From the NCBI RefSeq assembly GCF_030159795.1, contig NZ_BSND01000003.1:434001-498000 (forward strand): a DNA stretch of 64,000 nucleotides. The letters are read 5' to 3'. Below are positions 9,207-19,834 of the stretch, one piece after another (within the stretch, counting starts at the first letter, position 1; each line of letters starts with the position of its first letter). A program made the position numbers and the translations under genes. The notes under the pieces are model-generated. The model was given only the letters and a program-made list of their open reading frames with translations. It had not been told where the DNA came from and did not search any database. The stretch comes from Methylophaga thalassica. Lineage in GTDB: Bacteria > Pseudomonadota > Gammaproteobacteria > Nitrosococcales > Methylophagaceae.

Positions 9207-10543
9207 AGCGTCGTTTGCTATGGAAGTTAGTGGCGACCATAGTTATCGGAACCGTATTACTGTTTTGGCTGATACACCTATTGATGTTACACACAGAACA
9301 GCATATGAGTTTTATTGCTGAACGTGATCAGGGCTTATTAAAAGAGTATGCAAAAAAAGCTGAGAAGTATTACTTGGCGGATGATATCCAGTCATTAGAC
9401 CAGTGGATAAAACAGATCGAAGAAAAAGAACATACCTGGGCTGCGGTGGTGACTTCCCAGGTTACTCCAATAGGTAATAGTTATTTATCAGAAGCGTTTC
9501 AGGAAAGCTTTGGTCTCGGGCGAGATATTAGCTGGAAAATACATTTGTACTTCAAAGAAAATCCCATTATGGATTTGCCTATTGCAAATGGAAGAGCACA
9601 TTTTTTAATTACCCTACCGGATCGGATGCGTCCCGGTGCCTATTGGTTTCAGACCAGTTTATTATTACAAATCGCACTGCCTTTATTGCTGATGACATTA
9701 ATTAGCGTGATTATCTATCGCCATGTTATGTCACCATTGAGTCAGTTAGAAAAAGCCACCAGACAATTTAGTGATGGCAATTTTAGTGTTCGTGTTGGAA
9801 AAAGCCTGGCAAAACGTCAAGATGAAATCACGGCCTTAGGCGAAACATTTGATGGTATGGCTGAGCGTATTGGTCAACTGATTCAGACACAGCGCCATCT
9901 TATTTCTGATTTATCACATGAGTTGAGAACGCCATTAGCACGGGTTGAGTTAGCCTTGAGTTGGGCTGAAAACCAAAATCTCGATCCACAACTGATAGAA
10001 CGAATTCGTTATGAATGTCTGCAAATGCGTGCCATGGTTGAAGATACTCTCACTCTGGCATGGCTTGATAATGAACGACCGGATTTACGTCAGGAAACGC
10101 TCGACTTAATCGATTTGATAGACAGCATTCTCGATGATGCACGATTTGAGTTTCCTGATCGGCAACTCATTATCACCATGCCTGAACAGGCAATTATTGA
10201 AAATAGCAGTGCCCGGGCAGTAGGGCATGCCTTTGAAAACATCCTCAGAAATGCTCTAAGCCATACTCCGAAACAAGAGCCCGTTAAGATTAACGTGAAA
10301 ACAGTTATGCAGAGCTACCTGGTCGAAGTTGATGATGTTGGACCGGGTGTAGCAGAGCAATACTTAAGTGATATTTTCAAACCGTTTTTTAGGTTAGCTC
10401 AGGCGAGTCGAGAGAATCATCGAGGATTTGGGGTGGGATTAAGCCTGGCCAAACGTCATATTGAAGTGTGTGGTGGTCAGCTAGTGGCAGAAAATTTAGT
10501 CAACGGTGGTTTAAGAATGACTATCACCCTACCAACAAGATAG
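9203..10543 (+). CDS. Membrane sensor histidine kinase
   Basis: The protein has 446 residues with membrane segments at about residues 9-28 and 149-170 that enclose a periplasmic sensor region of about 120 residues. A HAMP domain follows (VMSPLSQLEKATRQFSDGNFSVRVG). The phospho-acceptor His is in SDLSHELRTPLARVE, the N box is ENILRNAL, and the ATP lid holds DVGPGV and GFGVGLSLAKRH. It is the partner of the regulator that it overlaps by ATGA. The signal is unknown; a siderophore or a metal is the likeliest candidate from context. Confidence 0.9.
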   Translation: MKRRLLWKLVATIVIGTVLLFWLIHLLMLHTEQHMSFIAERDQGLLKEYAKKAEKYYLADDIQSLDQWIKQIEEKEHTWAAVVTSQVTPIGNSYLSEAFQESFGLGRDISWKIHLYFKENPIMDLPIANGRAHFLITLPDRMRPGAYWFQTSLLLQIALPLLLMTLISVIIYRHVMSPLSQLEKATRQFSDGNFSVRVGKSLAKRQDEITALGETFDGMAERIGQLIQTQRHLISDLSHELRTPLARVELALSWAENQNLDPQLIERIRYECLQMRAMVEDTLTLAWLDNERPDLRQETLDLIDLIDSILDDARFEFPDRQLIITMPEQAIIENSSARAVGHAFENILRNALSHTPKQEPVKINVKTVMQSYLVEVDDVGPGVAEQYLSDIFKPFFRLAQASRENHRGFGVGLSLAKRHIEVCGGQLVAENLVNGGLRMTITLPTR

Positions 10544-10617
10544 TAGCGGAATGTAACAATTGTAAATTTCATATTCATTACCTTCATCAATCATTAGAAT
10601 GCGATTACGTGTTATTT

Positions 10618-10636
10618 GATAATGATTATTATTTAG
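10618..10636 (+). promoter_or_regulatory. Fur-like box before the TonB receptor
   Basis: GATAATGATTATTATTTA has a perfect first half of the Fur consensus GATAATGATAATCATTATC. It lies just before the GTG start of the receptor, overlapping the leader. This supports iron-dependent control. Confidence 0.55.
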
Positions 10637-10644
10637 GGGTGGAT

Positions 10645-12624
10645 GTGAGAATTTATTTAAATAAAATAAGTCAACCAACGATGCTAACACTCGCTGTTTT
10701 AGCAGGTTTATCAACACAACCTGTATCAGCAGAAACACTTGAGTTAGACACATTGAATGTAGTCAGTAATACCGTGACACCAGAAACGAACAGTGTTAAT
10801 GCAGAGCAAATTGAAAAGCTACAGCCAAATGATCTTGAAGATCTTTTTAGTCAGTCTCCCGAGGTTAGTATCGGGGGGGGAACTGATTTAGCTCAGAAGC
10901 TATACGTCAGGGGAATTGAAGATCAACTGCTAAATATCAGTATCGATGGCGCAGTTCAGGCGACAAGACTTTATCATCACGCTGGGAGAATCAGTGTGGA
11001 GCCAGAGTTACTAAAAAGAGTAGAAGTGAATGCTGGGGCAGGTAATGCTCTGTCTGGTGCCGGTGCCTTAGGTGGTTCTGTCAAATTTGTCACCAAAGAT
11101 CCAGAAGATATGCTGAAACCGGGTGAAAAACTTGGTGGATTAGTAAAAGGCATGTTTTCCAGCAATACAGATAGCTTTAAGACCAATACAAGTCTTTTCG
11201 GACGATTAAATGACGACTGGAGTGCAATGGTCTCAGCGACTAGCTATAACCCAAGCGAGTATGAAGATGGGAATGGTGATGAAATTGAGGGCACAAAGTT
11301 TGATCAAGACTTTCTGTTTGCCAAAGTTGTAGGGCAATTAACTGATAGTCAAAAAGTACGGTTGAGTTATCAAAAAAGGACGGATGAGGGGGATAGAGCG
11401 AACCGACCTCAATGGATTGTCAGTAGCTTTAATCGTATTCAGCCATATGATCTGGAAAGAGAAACGGTCACTTTTAATTATGAACTTAATCCACTAGATA
11501 ATCAGTATATTGACTTAGGCTTAACACTATACAATATCAAATCAGAGCTTGATAGAAGTGGTGCTGACGCTGAAGATCCCTTTATTGGAGCAGGTGAGAG
11601 TAAAGGTTTCGATTTGAGAAATAGCTCACTGATAGGCATGCATAAAGTCACCTATGGTATGGACTATCGTCGAGATGAAACCTATGCTGGACCACCTTCA
11701 GATAAGCAAAGATATGAAGAAAATGCCACAGTAAAGGGGCTATACATTCAAGACGATATTCAGCTTACAGAAGACTTGCTCTTAAGCGCTGGTTTGCGTT
11801 ATGACAAATACAAGCTTGAGGATAGAAATGATGTTGAGTTCGATGAGAGTGAAGTAAGTCCTAATATAGGATTAAATTATCATTTCACCGATAATTGGAG
11901 TGCATTTGCTTCTTATGCAGAAGCGTTTAAAGGCCCGCTTTCACCTGATGCATATAAATTATATTCAGGCTCAAATGATCCTAATTTAAAACCAGAAGAT
12001 GCGAGTAATATTGAGTTTGGTCTGGAATATGGGTCCGAATCTTGGTTCGGTTCTGCAAAAATATATCGTTCAAAAATTGATGATCTCATCGCTGATGAGC
12101 TTTTCGGTCCCGTTTATTACACTAACGTCGGTGATTTGGAGTCGGATGGGTACATTGTTGAAATAGGACACCGCTGGGATAAAGTTATGGCTCGAGTGAG
12201 TTACCATCATAACAATGCTGAAATTGATGGTAAGGATGCTAGCCAGTACGGTAATAATGGGGCTGCCACCAGTATTGGTGATTTATTCCTTGCTCAAGTC
12301 GACTATGAGCTATCATCTGAATTGAGTTTGGGCTGGAATGCCAAGTTTGTTAAGGGAGATAGCGTTGATGCTGTTGCTCCCGGTATTGCTGAAGGCACAA
12401 AAATTGACAAACCTGGTTATGGCGTACATGACCTCTATGCACAATGGCATCCATCATCTTACAGAGACATTGAGGTTACGCTGACAGTAAGAAATATATT
12501 CGACAAATATTATCTTGATCATGCCACTAATGCTTCGTGGGAGAGTGTGCCTGATTATGAAGGCATTAAAGGTCTTCCTGAACCGGGCCGTGATGTCCGC
12601 TTGAGCGTCGCATGGCAATTTTAA
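10645..12624 (+). CDS. TonB-dependent outer-membrane receptor, probably siderophore or haem
   Basis: This is an outer-membrane gated channel for iron uptake. I chose GTG 10645 because AGGGG lies 5 bases upstream and the product then begins with a signal peptide ending PVSA-ET; an open frame further upstream runs inside the kinase gene. The mature N-terminus has a TonB-box-like ELDTLNVVS, followed by a plug domain (LYVRGIEDQLLNISIDG, GAGNALSGAGALGGSV) and a barrel ending in the C-terminal aromatic residue of VAWQF. Length is about 659 residues. The ligand cannot be read from sequence. Confidence 0.88.
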   Translation: MRIYLNKISQPTMLTLAVLAGLSTQPVSAETLELDTLNVVSNTVTPETNSVNAEQIEKLQPNDLEDLFSQSPEVSIGGGTDLAQKLYVRGIEDQLLNISIDGAVQATRLYHHAGRISVEPELLKRVEVNAGAGNALSGAGALGGSVKFVTKDPEDMLKPGEKLGGLVKGMFSSNTDSFKTNTSLFGRLNDDWSAMVSATSYNPSEYEDGNGDEIEGTKFDQDFLFAKVVGQLTDSQKVRLSYQKRTDEGDRANRPQWIVSSFNRIQPYDLERETVTFNYELNPLDNQYIDLGLTLYNIKSELDRSGADAEDPFIGAGESKGFDLRNSSLIGMHKVTYGMDYRRDETYAGPPSDKQRYEENATVKGLYIQDDIQLTEDLLLSAGLRYDKYKLEDRNDVEFDESEVSPNIGLNYHFTDNWSAFASYAEAFKGPLSPDAYKLYSGSNDPNLKPEDASNIEFGLEYGSESWFGSAKIYRSKIDDLIADELFGPVYYTNVGDLESDGYIVEIGHRWDKVMARVSYHHNNAEIDGKDASQYGNNGAATSIGDLFLAQVDYELSSELSLGWNAKFVKGDSVDAVAPGIAEGTKIDKPGYGVHDLYAQWHPSSYRDIEVTLTVRNIFDKYYLDHATNASWESVPDYEGIKGLPEPGRDVRLSVAWQF

Positions 12625-12664
12625 TTTCCCCAAGTGTCTGAATACTCTCTCAGACTTTTTATTG

Positions 12665-12692
12665 AGCCAGATAATTATATCTGGCTTATTTT
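12665..12692 (+). terminator. Terminator after the TonB receptor
   Basis: AGCCAGATA and TATCTGGCT are perfect arms around a 4-base loop, followed by TATTTTTTG. Confidence 0.88.
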
Positions 12693-12911
12693 TTGTGCTG
12701 GATAATACCTCTATTCAAAGACTGTATATTTGCTTCATGGTTGTCAGAGTAAGTAACAAGAATGTTATCGATAAATGCCAATATAAAAATCATTGATAAC
12801 AGAAGGGCTATACGACTGTTCTTTAATAGGTTGTTATGAAGTGCCAGAAAGAATCTGCTTTACAGACAACTCCGATAATTTTAAAGAACATGTGTTTTAT
12901 CGAACATCATC

Positions 12912-14240
12912 CTAAGTCTGTTTGCTGGGTCGATACCAGCTGAACAGGACAATGGCAATAATAAAGGTCAGCCACTCTGAAAGTGGTAAAGCGATCAGAA
13001 ATTTGGGTTCGGGTAATAACCATGAGAAAAGCAGCAAAAGTAGAACCGGCAAAAATAAACCTCTTGATAATGCAATAACCATGGATGGAATGGGTTTTTG
13101 AATGGCTGTCAGGTAGATAGACATAATGACGTTAACGCCATTAATCAAAAATAATGGCCATAACAAAGCAATAAATTGTTGGGATAACTGCAGTGTCTGT
13201 TCTGCCGTTTCATCTAAAAACAGTTTGCTGATTTGTTCAGGGAAAAAGACTAAACAAAGCGTCAGGCTGATACTAATCAGTAAAATACAACTCAACGCAG
13301 TTAATAGAAACTGGCGGATACGCTGCACATTCTGAGCACCATGATTTTGGCTGACAACCAGATGCAATGCATCTGAAATACCGTAATACAGCATCAAACT
13401 GATAAAAATCAGATAATTGATAACCGCAAATGCGGCAATGCCTTCGACACTGAGTCGACTCACTAAAAGCCAGTTCAGCACTAAAATAACCAGACCCCCA
13501 GAGATTTCGTTAATAAACTCGGATCCACCATTAAACATGGCCGGTTTAATTTCAGACCAATGCTGTTGCGTTAATGAAAAAGAAAGTGTTTTTTTAGCAC
13601 GTAAAAAATAACGACTTAACATTATTAACTGGATAATTTGGGCAATAGCCGTGGCTGCCGCTGCACCTTTAAGCCCCCAATCAAATACGATGATAAACAG
13701 TGCATCCAGAACAATATTGATCAGCGCGCCGCTTATTAATGCTGAAGAAGCCAGGGTTTGAGCATTATCCTGGCGAATAAAGTAATACATCACCATGGTG
13801 GATATTTGAACGACTAGCACCGCATTGATGATGTAATAGTAAGGCCGTATTAAAGTCAGTAAGGATTCTGGAGTGCCGAGAAATCCTAAAATACTGTCTG
13901 CAAAGAACCAGGAAAGCAGCATAAAGCTCAAACCAATCACAACAATGGCGATAAGACATTGGCTAAATACATCTGACGCAGCAGCAAATCGTTTTTGTCC
14001 AAGGTAATAACCGGCGCGAACGGCTCCACCTATCGATAACATCAGGGCCAGACCAAATATCAATGACAGATAAGGGATCATTAAATTAATGCCTGCCAAA
14101 CCTTCAGCGCTAACAAATTGACCCACAAAAATACCATCGACAATGCTGGCGGTGGTAATCGCTAAAAGGCCTAAAATGGAGGGAATGGCAAACCGTAAAA
14201 AGGTGGGAATGATAGGGCCAGACAGGACGGCTTTATCCAT
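12912..14240 (-). CDS. MATE-family efflux transporter
   Basis: The protein has 442 residues and about 12 hydrophobic segments, with the two-lobed MATE pattern. The start MDKAVLSGPIIPTFLRFAIPSILG and the IVDGIFVGQ segment are typical of the NorM/DinF superfamily, which exports cationic drugs in exchange for sodium or protons. The gene stands alone between the TonB receptor terminator and lepA. The substrate is unknown. Confidence 0.85.
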   Translation of the reverse strand: MDKAVLSGPIIPTFLRFAIPSILGLLAITTASIVDGIFVGQFVSAEGLAGINLMIPYLSLIFGLALMLSIGGAVRAGYYLGQKRFAAASDVFSQCLIAIVVIGLSFMLLSWFFADSILGFLGTPESLLTLIRPYYYIINAVLVVQISTMVMYYFIRQDNAQTLASSALISGALINIVLDALFIIVFDWGLKGAAAATAIAQIIQLIMLSRYFLRAKKTLSFSLTQQHWSEIKPAMFNGGSEFINEISGGLVILVLNWLLVSRLSVEGIAAFAVINYLIFISLMLYYGISDALHLVVSQNHGAQNVQRIRQFLLTALSCILLISISLTLCLVFFPEQISKLFLDETAEQTLQLSQQFIALLWPLFLINGVNVIMSIYLTAIQKPIPSMVIALSRGLFLPVLLLLLFSWLLPEPKFLIALPLSEWLTFIIAIVLFSWYRPSKQT

Positions 14241-14397
14241 GATATTTGTTATCCAGAAAAACGCTTTTTTCTATTCAGAAAGTTTTGGTCAAATTAATGC
14301 TTATATAAAACCGGTGACAGAGTGTCAGACAGTTTGTCGTATGTCACGTTTTTATCTACAGACTCGCTAGATTATCGTTTTGTGATAGTGAAATGCG

Positions 14398-14403
14398 TAT
14401 AAT
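14398..14403 (+). promoter_or_regulatory. Possible -10 element of the lepA cluster
   Basis: A perfect TATAAT preceded by TGCG lies 130 bases before lepA, at the head of the long housekeeping run. No good -35 is present at 17 bases, so this would act as an extended -10 promoter. The leader of about 120 bases between it and lepA contains no gene. Confidence 0.4.
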
Positions 14404-14532
14404 ATCCAGTCATTTGCTGAGCGCGTGACTCAAAGGCCAACATCATCTGCCAGCGGGAACAATGCATGTCATGCAAAATCTATGTTAACTGTTCGGGATG
14501 GCCACCGACGTCACTAATGAAAATGTAACTAA

Positions 14533-16329
14533 ATGAAGAATATACGTAACTTTTCTATCATCGCCCATATTGACCACGGTAAATCTACTATTGCGGATCG
14601 CTTTATTCAAATTTGTGGCGGTCTGACTGCGCGGGAAATGTCACAACAAGTACTCGACTCTATGGATATCGAGCGCGAGCGTGGGATTACCATTAAAGCA
14701 CAAAGCGTCTCACTGGAATATAAAGCCCGTGATGGTGAAACCTACCAACTGAATTTTATCGACACCCCTGGACACGTTGACTTTTCTTATGAAGTATCGC
14801 GTTCTCTGGCGGCCTGTGAAGGGGCCTTATTGGTTGTTGATGCCGCTCAAGGGGTTGAAGCACAAAGTGTGGCTAACTGTTACACGGCGATTGAACTGGG
14901 CTTAGAAGTCTTACCCGTACTGAATAAAATCGATTTACCTTCGGCTGAACCAGAGCGTGTTGCTCAGGAAATTGAAGATATCATCGGTGTTGATGCCATG
15001 GATGCGGTTCGTTGCAGTGCCAAAACCGGTATTGGTATCGAAGATGTGTTGGAAGAACTGGTAGCTAAAGTTCCTGCACCTAAAGGTAATCCTGATGGCC
15101 CTTTAAAAGCGCTGATTATTGATTCCTGGTTTGATAGTTATGTAGGCGTTATTTCCTTAGTCCGTATCGTTGATGGCTCGCTGAAAACCAAAGATAAAAT
15201 CAAAGTCATGTCGACCGGACATGAATATCAGGTGGATCAGGTTGGTACCTTTACACCTAAGCGCACACCCTGTGATGTGCTGGACTGTGGTGACGTAGGC
15301 TACGTTATTTCAGGTGTGAAAGAAATTGATGGTGCGCCGGTAGGTGACACATTGACCCATGCACATCATGGTGCCGATAAGATGTTGCCAGGCTTCAAAG
15401 AGGTAACGCCACAGGTTTATGCCGGTATTTTCCCTGTCAGCAGTGATGACTATGAGAATTTCCGCGAAGCTTTATCTAAACTGCGTTTAAATGATGCCTC
15501 ATTATTTTTCGAACCAGAAAGTTCACAAGCCTTAGGCTTCGGCTTCCGTTGTGGTTTCCTCGGCCTTTTGCATATGGAAATCATTCAGGAGCGTCTGGAG
15601 CGGGAATACGATCTTGACTTGATTACCACAGCGCCAACCGTTGTGTTTGAAGTGCTGAAGAAAAATGGTGAAGTCGTTCGCGTTGAAAACCCATCATCAC
15701 TACCGGATATTGGCACGATCGAAGAAATTCGTGAGCCAATCGTCAGAGCTGACATTCTGGTACCACAAGATCATCTAGGTGCGGTCATTACCTTGTGTGT
15801 CGAAAAGCGCGGTGTACAGAAGAATATGCAATACATGGGTAAACAAGTGGCCTTGACCTATGAACTTCCAATGAATGAAGTGGTCATTGATTTCTTCGAC
15901 CGTGTGAAATCTGTCAGCCGTGGTTATGCCTCGCTTGATTACCACTTCGTCAGATTTGAACCCGCCAATCTGGTTAAGCTGGATATCATGATTAATGGTG
16001 AACGTGTTGATGCGTTGTCGTTGATTGTGCATAAAGACACCAGTGTCAGTCGCGGTAGGTTATTAGTAGAAAAAATGAAAGAGCTTATTCCTCGTCAAAT
16101 GTTTGATATTGCGATTCAGGCGGCGATTGGAGGTCATATTATCGCGCGCTCGACAGTCAAAGCGATGCGTAAGAATGTATTAGCAAAATGTTACGGTGGT
16201 GACGTTTCTCGTAAACGTAAATTGCTGGAAAAACAAAAAGCAGGTAAAAAACGGATGAAATCAGTCGGCAAGGTGGACGTTCCACAAGAAGCTTTCCTCG
16301 CCGTTTTACAACTGTCAAAGAATTCATAA
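14533..16329 (+). CDS. lepA: Elongation factor 4 (LepA)
   Basis: LepA is a ribosome-associated GTPase that acts in translation and 30S assembly. The 598-residue protein starts [19 protein letters not shown] (P-loop), has DTPGHVDF (G3) and NKIDLP (G4), and the LepA-specific C-terminal domain with [17 protein letters not shown]. lepA-lepB-rnc-era-recO-pdxJ-acpS is a conserved gammaproteobacterial order. Confidence 0.97.
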   Translation: MKNIRNFSIIAHIDHGKSTIADRFIQICGGLTAREMSQQVLDSMDIERERGITIKAQSVSLEYKARDGETYQLNFIDTPGHVDFSYEVSRSLAACEGALLVVDAAQGVEAQSVANCYTAIELGLEVLPVLNKIDLPSAEPERVAQEIEDIIGVDAMDAVRCSAKTGIGIEDVLEELVAKVPAPKGNPDGPLKALIIDSWFDSYVGVISLVRIVDGSLKTKDKIKVMSTGHEYQVDQVGTFTPKRTPCDVLDCGDVGYVISGVKEIDGAPVGDTLTHAHHGADKMLPGFKEVTPQVYAGIFPVSSDDYENFREALSKLRLNDASLFFEPESSQALGFGFRCGFLGLLHMEIIQERLEREYDLDLITTAPTVVFEVLKKNGEVVRVENPSSLPDIGTIEEIREPIVRADILVPQDHLGAVITLCVEKRGVQKNMQYMGKQVALTYELPMNEVVIDFFDRVKSVSRGYASLDYHFVRFEPANLVKLDIMINGERVDALSLIVHKDTSVSRGRLLVEKMKELIPRQMFDIAIQAAIGGHIIARSTVKAMRKNVLAKCYGGDVSRKRKLLEKQKAGKKRMKSVGKVDVPQEAFLAVLQLSKNS

Positions 16330-16349
16330 AAAGGTAGGAGCGTTAAACA

Positions 16350-17126
16350 GTGAGTTTTCCCGCAATCATGGTTTTACTGGTAGCCATTACTGGCTTGATT
16401 TGGTTAATCGACAAGCTGTTCTGGGCCCCACGTCGTGATAATGATGCAAAAGAACCTGTGGTGGTGGAATACGCACGTTCATTTTTTCCGATTATTCTCC
16501 TGGTGCTGGTGATTCGTTCATTTATTGCTGAACCTTTCCGAATTCCCTCATCATCGATGGTGCCAACCTTGCACATTGGTGATTTCATTCTGGTGAATAA
16601 ATTCTCATATGGCATTCGTTTACCCGTTCTTAATACAAAAATTTTCGATACAGGTGAGCCACAACGTGGAGATGTCGTGGTGTTTCGTTATCCGGTGAAA
16701 AAACATAAAGACGATCCGGATATTGATTACATCAAACGTGTTGTAGGGCTGCCTGGCGACAAAGTCGGTTATTTCAATAAAACGATTTATATTAATGGTA
16801 AACCTGTTGCACAAGATCCGCGCGAAAAGCCGGAAAGCATGATCAATATTGCTGCGCCTGGTTCAGAATTACGCGCTGAGCAATTAGGTGAACATAACCA
16901 TTTAATACTGGTTGAACCTGGCATTAAACGGGTGGAAGGCGAAACGGTAGTACCTGAAGGACACTATTTTGTAATGGGTGATAACCGTGATAACAGCAAC
17001 GATAGTCGTTACTGGGGCACTGTCCCTGAAGAAAACCTTGTTGGTAAAGCGTTCCTTGTCTGGATGAGTTGGGACTGGAATGAAGGCGGAATTGTCTGGA
17101 ATCGTTTAGGTAAGTCCATTGAATAA
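16350..17126 (+). CDS. lepB: Signal peptidase I
   Basis: LepB cleaves signal peptides at the outer face of the inner membrane. It has 258 residues with two N-terminal hydrophobic segments (about residues 3-20 and 44-58). The catalytic Ser is in PSSSMVPTL and the catalytic Lys in DYIKRVVGLPGD; GDNRDNSNDSRYWG is the conserved C-terminal box. I accept GTG 16350, which has AGGAG about 10 bases upstream; ATG 16368 would also retain the first membrane segment. Confidence 0.95.
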   Translation: MSFPAIMVLLVAITGLIWLIDKLFWAPRRDNDAKEPVVVEYARSFFPIILLVLVIRSFIAEPFRIPSSSMVPTLHIGDFILVNKFSYGIRLPVLNTKIFDTGEPQRGDVVVFRYPVKKHKDDPDIDYIKRVVGLPGDKVGYFNKTIYINGKPVAQDPREKPESMINIAAPGSELRAEQLGEHNHLILVEPGIKRVEGETVVPEGHYFVMGDNRDNSNDSRYWGTVPEENLVGKAFLVWMSWDWNEGGIVWNRLGKSIE

Positions 17127-17136
17127 GGAGATTGTG

Positions 17137-17514
17137 ATGAAACACCAGCGTGGTATGACATTAATTGGCTGGGTCATTGTCATGGCCTTGATCGCTTTCT
17201 TTGTCACATTAGCGATTCGTTTGGTGCCGATGTATCAGGAATATTATGGTGTGGTTCAGATTATGGAAGATATGAAAACCGAACTGCGTAATAACAACTT
17301 ATCCAAAAATGAAGTGCAAACCTTGCTTTCCAAGCGTTTTAATATTGGCTATATCAGCAGTGTAAAGCGTGATGATGTTGAAGTATTTCGTGGTAAGAAT
17401 AAGGCATATGTGACCAAGATTGTCATTGATTATGAAGTCAGAAAACCGTTTTTTGCCCAGATTGATCTTGTGGGGCATTTCCACAAAGAAATTGATGTAG
17501 AGCCACAGCTATAA
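17137..17514 (+). CDS. DUF4845 membrane protein
   Basis: This short protein of about 125 residues has one N-terminal membrane segment (MTLIGWVIVMALIAFFVTLAI) after a basic start, followed by a soluble region with NNNLSKNEVQTLLSKRFNIGYI. The family is found between lepB and rnc in many gammaproteobacteria and its function is unknown. I chose ATG 17137 because AAGGAG lies 7 bases upstream. The N-terminus superficially resembles a type IV pilin leader, but the rest does not. The stop shares one base with the rnc start. Confidence 0.85.
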   Translation: MKHQRGMTLIGWVIVMALIAFFVTLAIRLVPMYQEYYGVVQIMEDMKTELRNNNLSKNEVQTLLSKRFNIGYISSVKRDDVEVFRGKNKAYVTKIVIDYEVRKPFFAQIDLVGHFHKEIDVEPQL

Positions 17515-18197
17515 TGATAACCCAGCGGCAAAAAGCCCTGTGCAAACAGTTAAAAGTAGAATTTAAAGATATCGCCTTCTTACAACAGGCATTAACGCAC
17601 CGTAGCGCAGATCCAAAAAATAACGAACGTCTGGAATACTTGGGTGATGCTATCCTGAGCTTTGTGATAGCTGAAGAGTTATTTAACCGGTTTCCTCAGG
17701 TTAAGGAAGGAAAGTTAAGCCGGTTAAGAGCGTCTTTAGTGAAAGGTGAAACACTCGCTGAACTTGGCCGAGAGCTAAAGTTAGGTGATGTGTTGATACT
17801 GGGGCCCGGCGAGTTAAAGAGTGGTGGCTTTCGGCGGGAGTCTATTCTGGCTGATGCTGTCGAAGCTATCCTGGGCGCACTTTATCTGGATAGTGGCCTG
17901 ACCCCGGTTAAAGATCTTATTTTAAGATTATTTGCTGAAAGATTAGATGCGATCGACGTCACAGAAACGGTCAAAGATCCCAAAACACGCTTACAAGAGT
18001 TATTACAGAGTCGTAAGCAGCCCCTGCCTTTGTATAGCGTGAAAGAATTAAAAACCGATAAAAAACAACCGGTATTTGAAGCTTCCTGTCAGATTACCTT
18101 GCTGGATAAGGTCGTGGTTGCTCAAGGTAGCAGTCACCGAAAAGCTGAAAAGAAAGCCGCTGAACGTGCCTTAACTTTAATTGAAGGTAAACAATGA
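17514..18197 (+). CDS. rnc: Ribonuclease III
   Basis: RNase III cuts double-stranded RNA, including rRNA precursors. The 227-residue protein has the signature NERLEYLGDAIL, the second catalytic region with ADAVEAILGALYLD, and a C-terminal double-stranded RNA-binding domain (DPKTRLQELLQSRKQPLPLY, QGSSHRKAEKKAAERAL). It is coupled on both sides: 1 base shared with DUF4845 and 4 bases with era. Confidence 0.97.
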   Translation: MITQRQKALCKQLKVEFKDIAFLQQALTHRSADPKNNERLEYLGDAILSFVIAEELFNRFPQVKEGKLSRLRASLVKGETLAELGRELKLGDVLILGPGELKSGGFRRESILADAVEAILGALYLDSGLTPVKDLILRLFAERLDAIDVTETVKDPKTRLQELLQSRKQPLPLYSVKELKTDKKQPVFEASCQITLLDKVVVAQGSSHRKAEKKAAERALTLIEGKQ

Positions 18198-19099
18198 ACT
18201 CAACACCATTTCGTTCCGGTTATATCGCTATTATCGGTCGTCCTAATGTCGGCAAATCGACATTAATTAATCGTATTCTTGGCCAAAAACTGTGTATTAC
18301 TTCGCGTCGGCCACAAACTACTCGCCATCGTATTCTGGGCATTAAAACCACTGACAAGGGGCAATTCATCTATGTGGATACACCCGGTATGCACAGTGAT
18401 GGCAAAAAAGCGATGAACCGTTATATGAATCGTGCTGCGGCTGCCTCGATTGATGATGTGGATGTGGTGTTGTTTGTGGTGGAAGGTCTGAAGTGGACAG
18501 AAGATGATCAGCGCGTATTAAAACGCATTCAACAAGATGCACGTTCGCCGGTTATTTTAGTGTTAAACAAAGCAGATAAATTATCAGATAAATCTGATTT
18601 ATTACCACAAATACAAGAGCTTGCACCCCAGTATGATTTTGCTGCTGTTGTGCCTATTTCTGCACGCAAAGGTATGAATACCGACGTACTGGAACAGGAA
18701 ATAGCCAAGTTAATGCCGGAAGGCGAGATGATCTTTGATGAAGATCAGTTAACCGATCGCAGTTCTCGATTTCTGGCCGGTGAAATCGTTCGTGAAAAAT
18801 TATTCCGTTATCTTGGGCAGGAACTGCCTTACTCACTCACTGTAGAAATTGAGCAGTTTGAGGAAGAAGAAGGCATGTACCGGATCGGCGCTGTTGTTTA
18901 TGTTGAGCGTAGCGGTCAGAAATCCATCGTGATTGGTAAAAAGGGTGAACAGCTCAAACTCATAGGCCAGGATGCACGACTGGAAATGGAACAGTTATTC
19001 GGCTGTAAAGTCTTTTTACAAATCTGGGTTAAGGTGCGTGAAGGCTGGTCTGACAACGAACGTATGTTAAGAAATCTGGGTTATAACGACGATTTGTAG
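18194..19099 (+). CDS. era: GTPase Era
   Basis: Era is a 16S rRNA-binding GTPase needed for 30S maturation. It has 301 residues, P-loop GRPNVGKST, DTPGMH (G3), NKADK (G4), and a C-terminal KH domain with IVIGKKGEQLKLIGQDAR. The ATGA overlap with rnc is the usual arrangement. Confidence 0.97.
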   Translation: MNSTPFRSGYIAIIGRPNVGKSTLINRILGQKLCITSRRPQTTRHRILGIKTTDKGQFIYVDTPGMHSDGKKAMNRYMNRAAAASIDDVDVVLFVVEGLKWTEDDQRVLKRIQQDARSPVILVLNKADKLSDKSDLLPQIQELAPQYDFAAVVPISARKGMNTDVLEQEIAKLMPEGEMIFDEDQLTDRSSRFLAGEIVREKLFRYLGQELPYSLTVEIEQFEEEEGMYRIGAVVYVERSGQKSIVIGKKGEQLKLIGQDARLEMEQLFGCKVFLQIWVKVREGWSDNERMLRNLGYNDDL

Positions 19100-19108
19100 T
19101 GGTCGCTT

Positions 19109-19822
19109 GTGGAGCTGACATCAGCCTTTATTCTACATCACAGACCGTATCGGGAAACCAGTTCACTGGTCGATGTGTTAACCCGTGATCATGGTCGTGT
19201 AAGTCTGGTGGCCCGGGGGCTCAGGCAGACAAAAAAACGGTCATCATTGATACAGATATTCCAGCCAGTATGGTTAAGCTGGTATGGCCGTGGTGACTTA
19301 GTGACCTTAAGTCAGATAGAAAAAGATGAGCCCGGTTATCGTTTGCTCGGAAATGCCAGTTTGTGCGGGCTTTATATGAATGAGTTATTGGTGAAATTAC
19401 TCCCTGTTCATGAAGCTGAACCAGACATTTTTGATGCCTATCGCCAGGCTCTCTCTTCGCTCCAGCAAAAGAATAATGAGCAGATTACACTGCGTTTATT
19501 TGAAAAAGCCTTACTGAGTCATCTTGGTTATGGCTTGGCCTTAACGGTGGATGCCGAGTCGGGAGAAGCGATTGAAGAGGATGGTATTTATATCTACTAC
19601 CCTGACAGCGGTCCTCGACGTGTATTCGGTCAGCGTCTGCAAAATACGGTATCAGGACGAAGTCTGCGTCATCTCGAACAAGAAGCCGGGTTTGATGAGC
19701 TTAGCCTGAAAGAAATCAAACATATGATGCGGTCAGTGATAAATTATTATCTGGGCGGCCGGACTTTACATAGCCGTCAGTTATTTGCTGGTCTTAATCA
19801 ATTTAATACAAAAACAAACTGA
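19109..19822 (+). CDS. recO: DNA repair protein RecO
   Basis: RecO loads RecA on SSB-coated DNA together with RecR. The 237-residue protein has the N-terminal OB-fold motif ILHHRPYRETSSLVDVLTRDHGRVSLVARG and the helical C-terminal region with GRTLHSRQLF. The start is GTG 19109, 9 bases after era; no ATG alternative keeps the conserved N-terminus. Confidence 0.93.
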   Translation: MELTSAFILHHRPYRETSSLVDVLTRDHGRVSLVARGLRQTKKRSSLIQIFQPVWLSWYGRGDLVTLSQIEKDEPGYRLLGNASLCGLYMNELLVKLLPVHEAEPDIFDAYRQALSSLQQKNNEQITLRLFEKALLSHLGYGLALTVDAESGEAIEEDGIYIYYPDSGPRRVFGQRLQNTVSGRSLRHLEQEAGFDELSLKEIKHMMRSVINYYLGGRTLHSRQLFAGLNQFNTKTN

Positions 19823-19834
19823 GTTTGGAGATTC

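Noticed and set aside
10468-10644. Upstream extension of the TonB receptor frame
   Set aside because: It lies inside the kinase gene in another frame and would place 59 residues before the signal peptide; GTG 10645 has a good ribosome site.
17137-17210. DUF4845 protein as a type IV pilin
   Set aside because: The start looks pilin-like, but the conserved position between lepB and rnc and the remaining sequence fit DUF4845.
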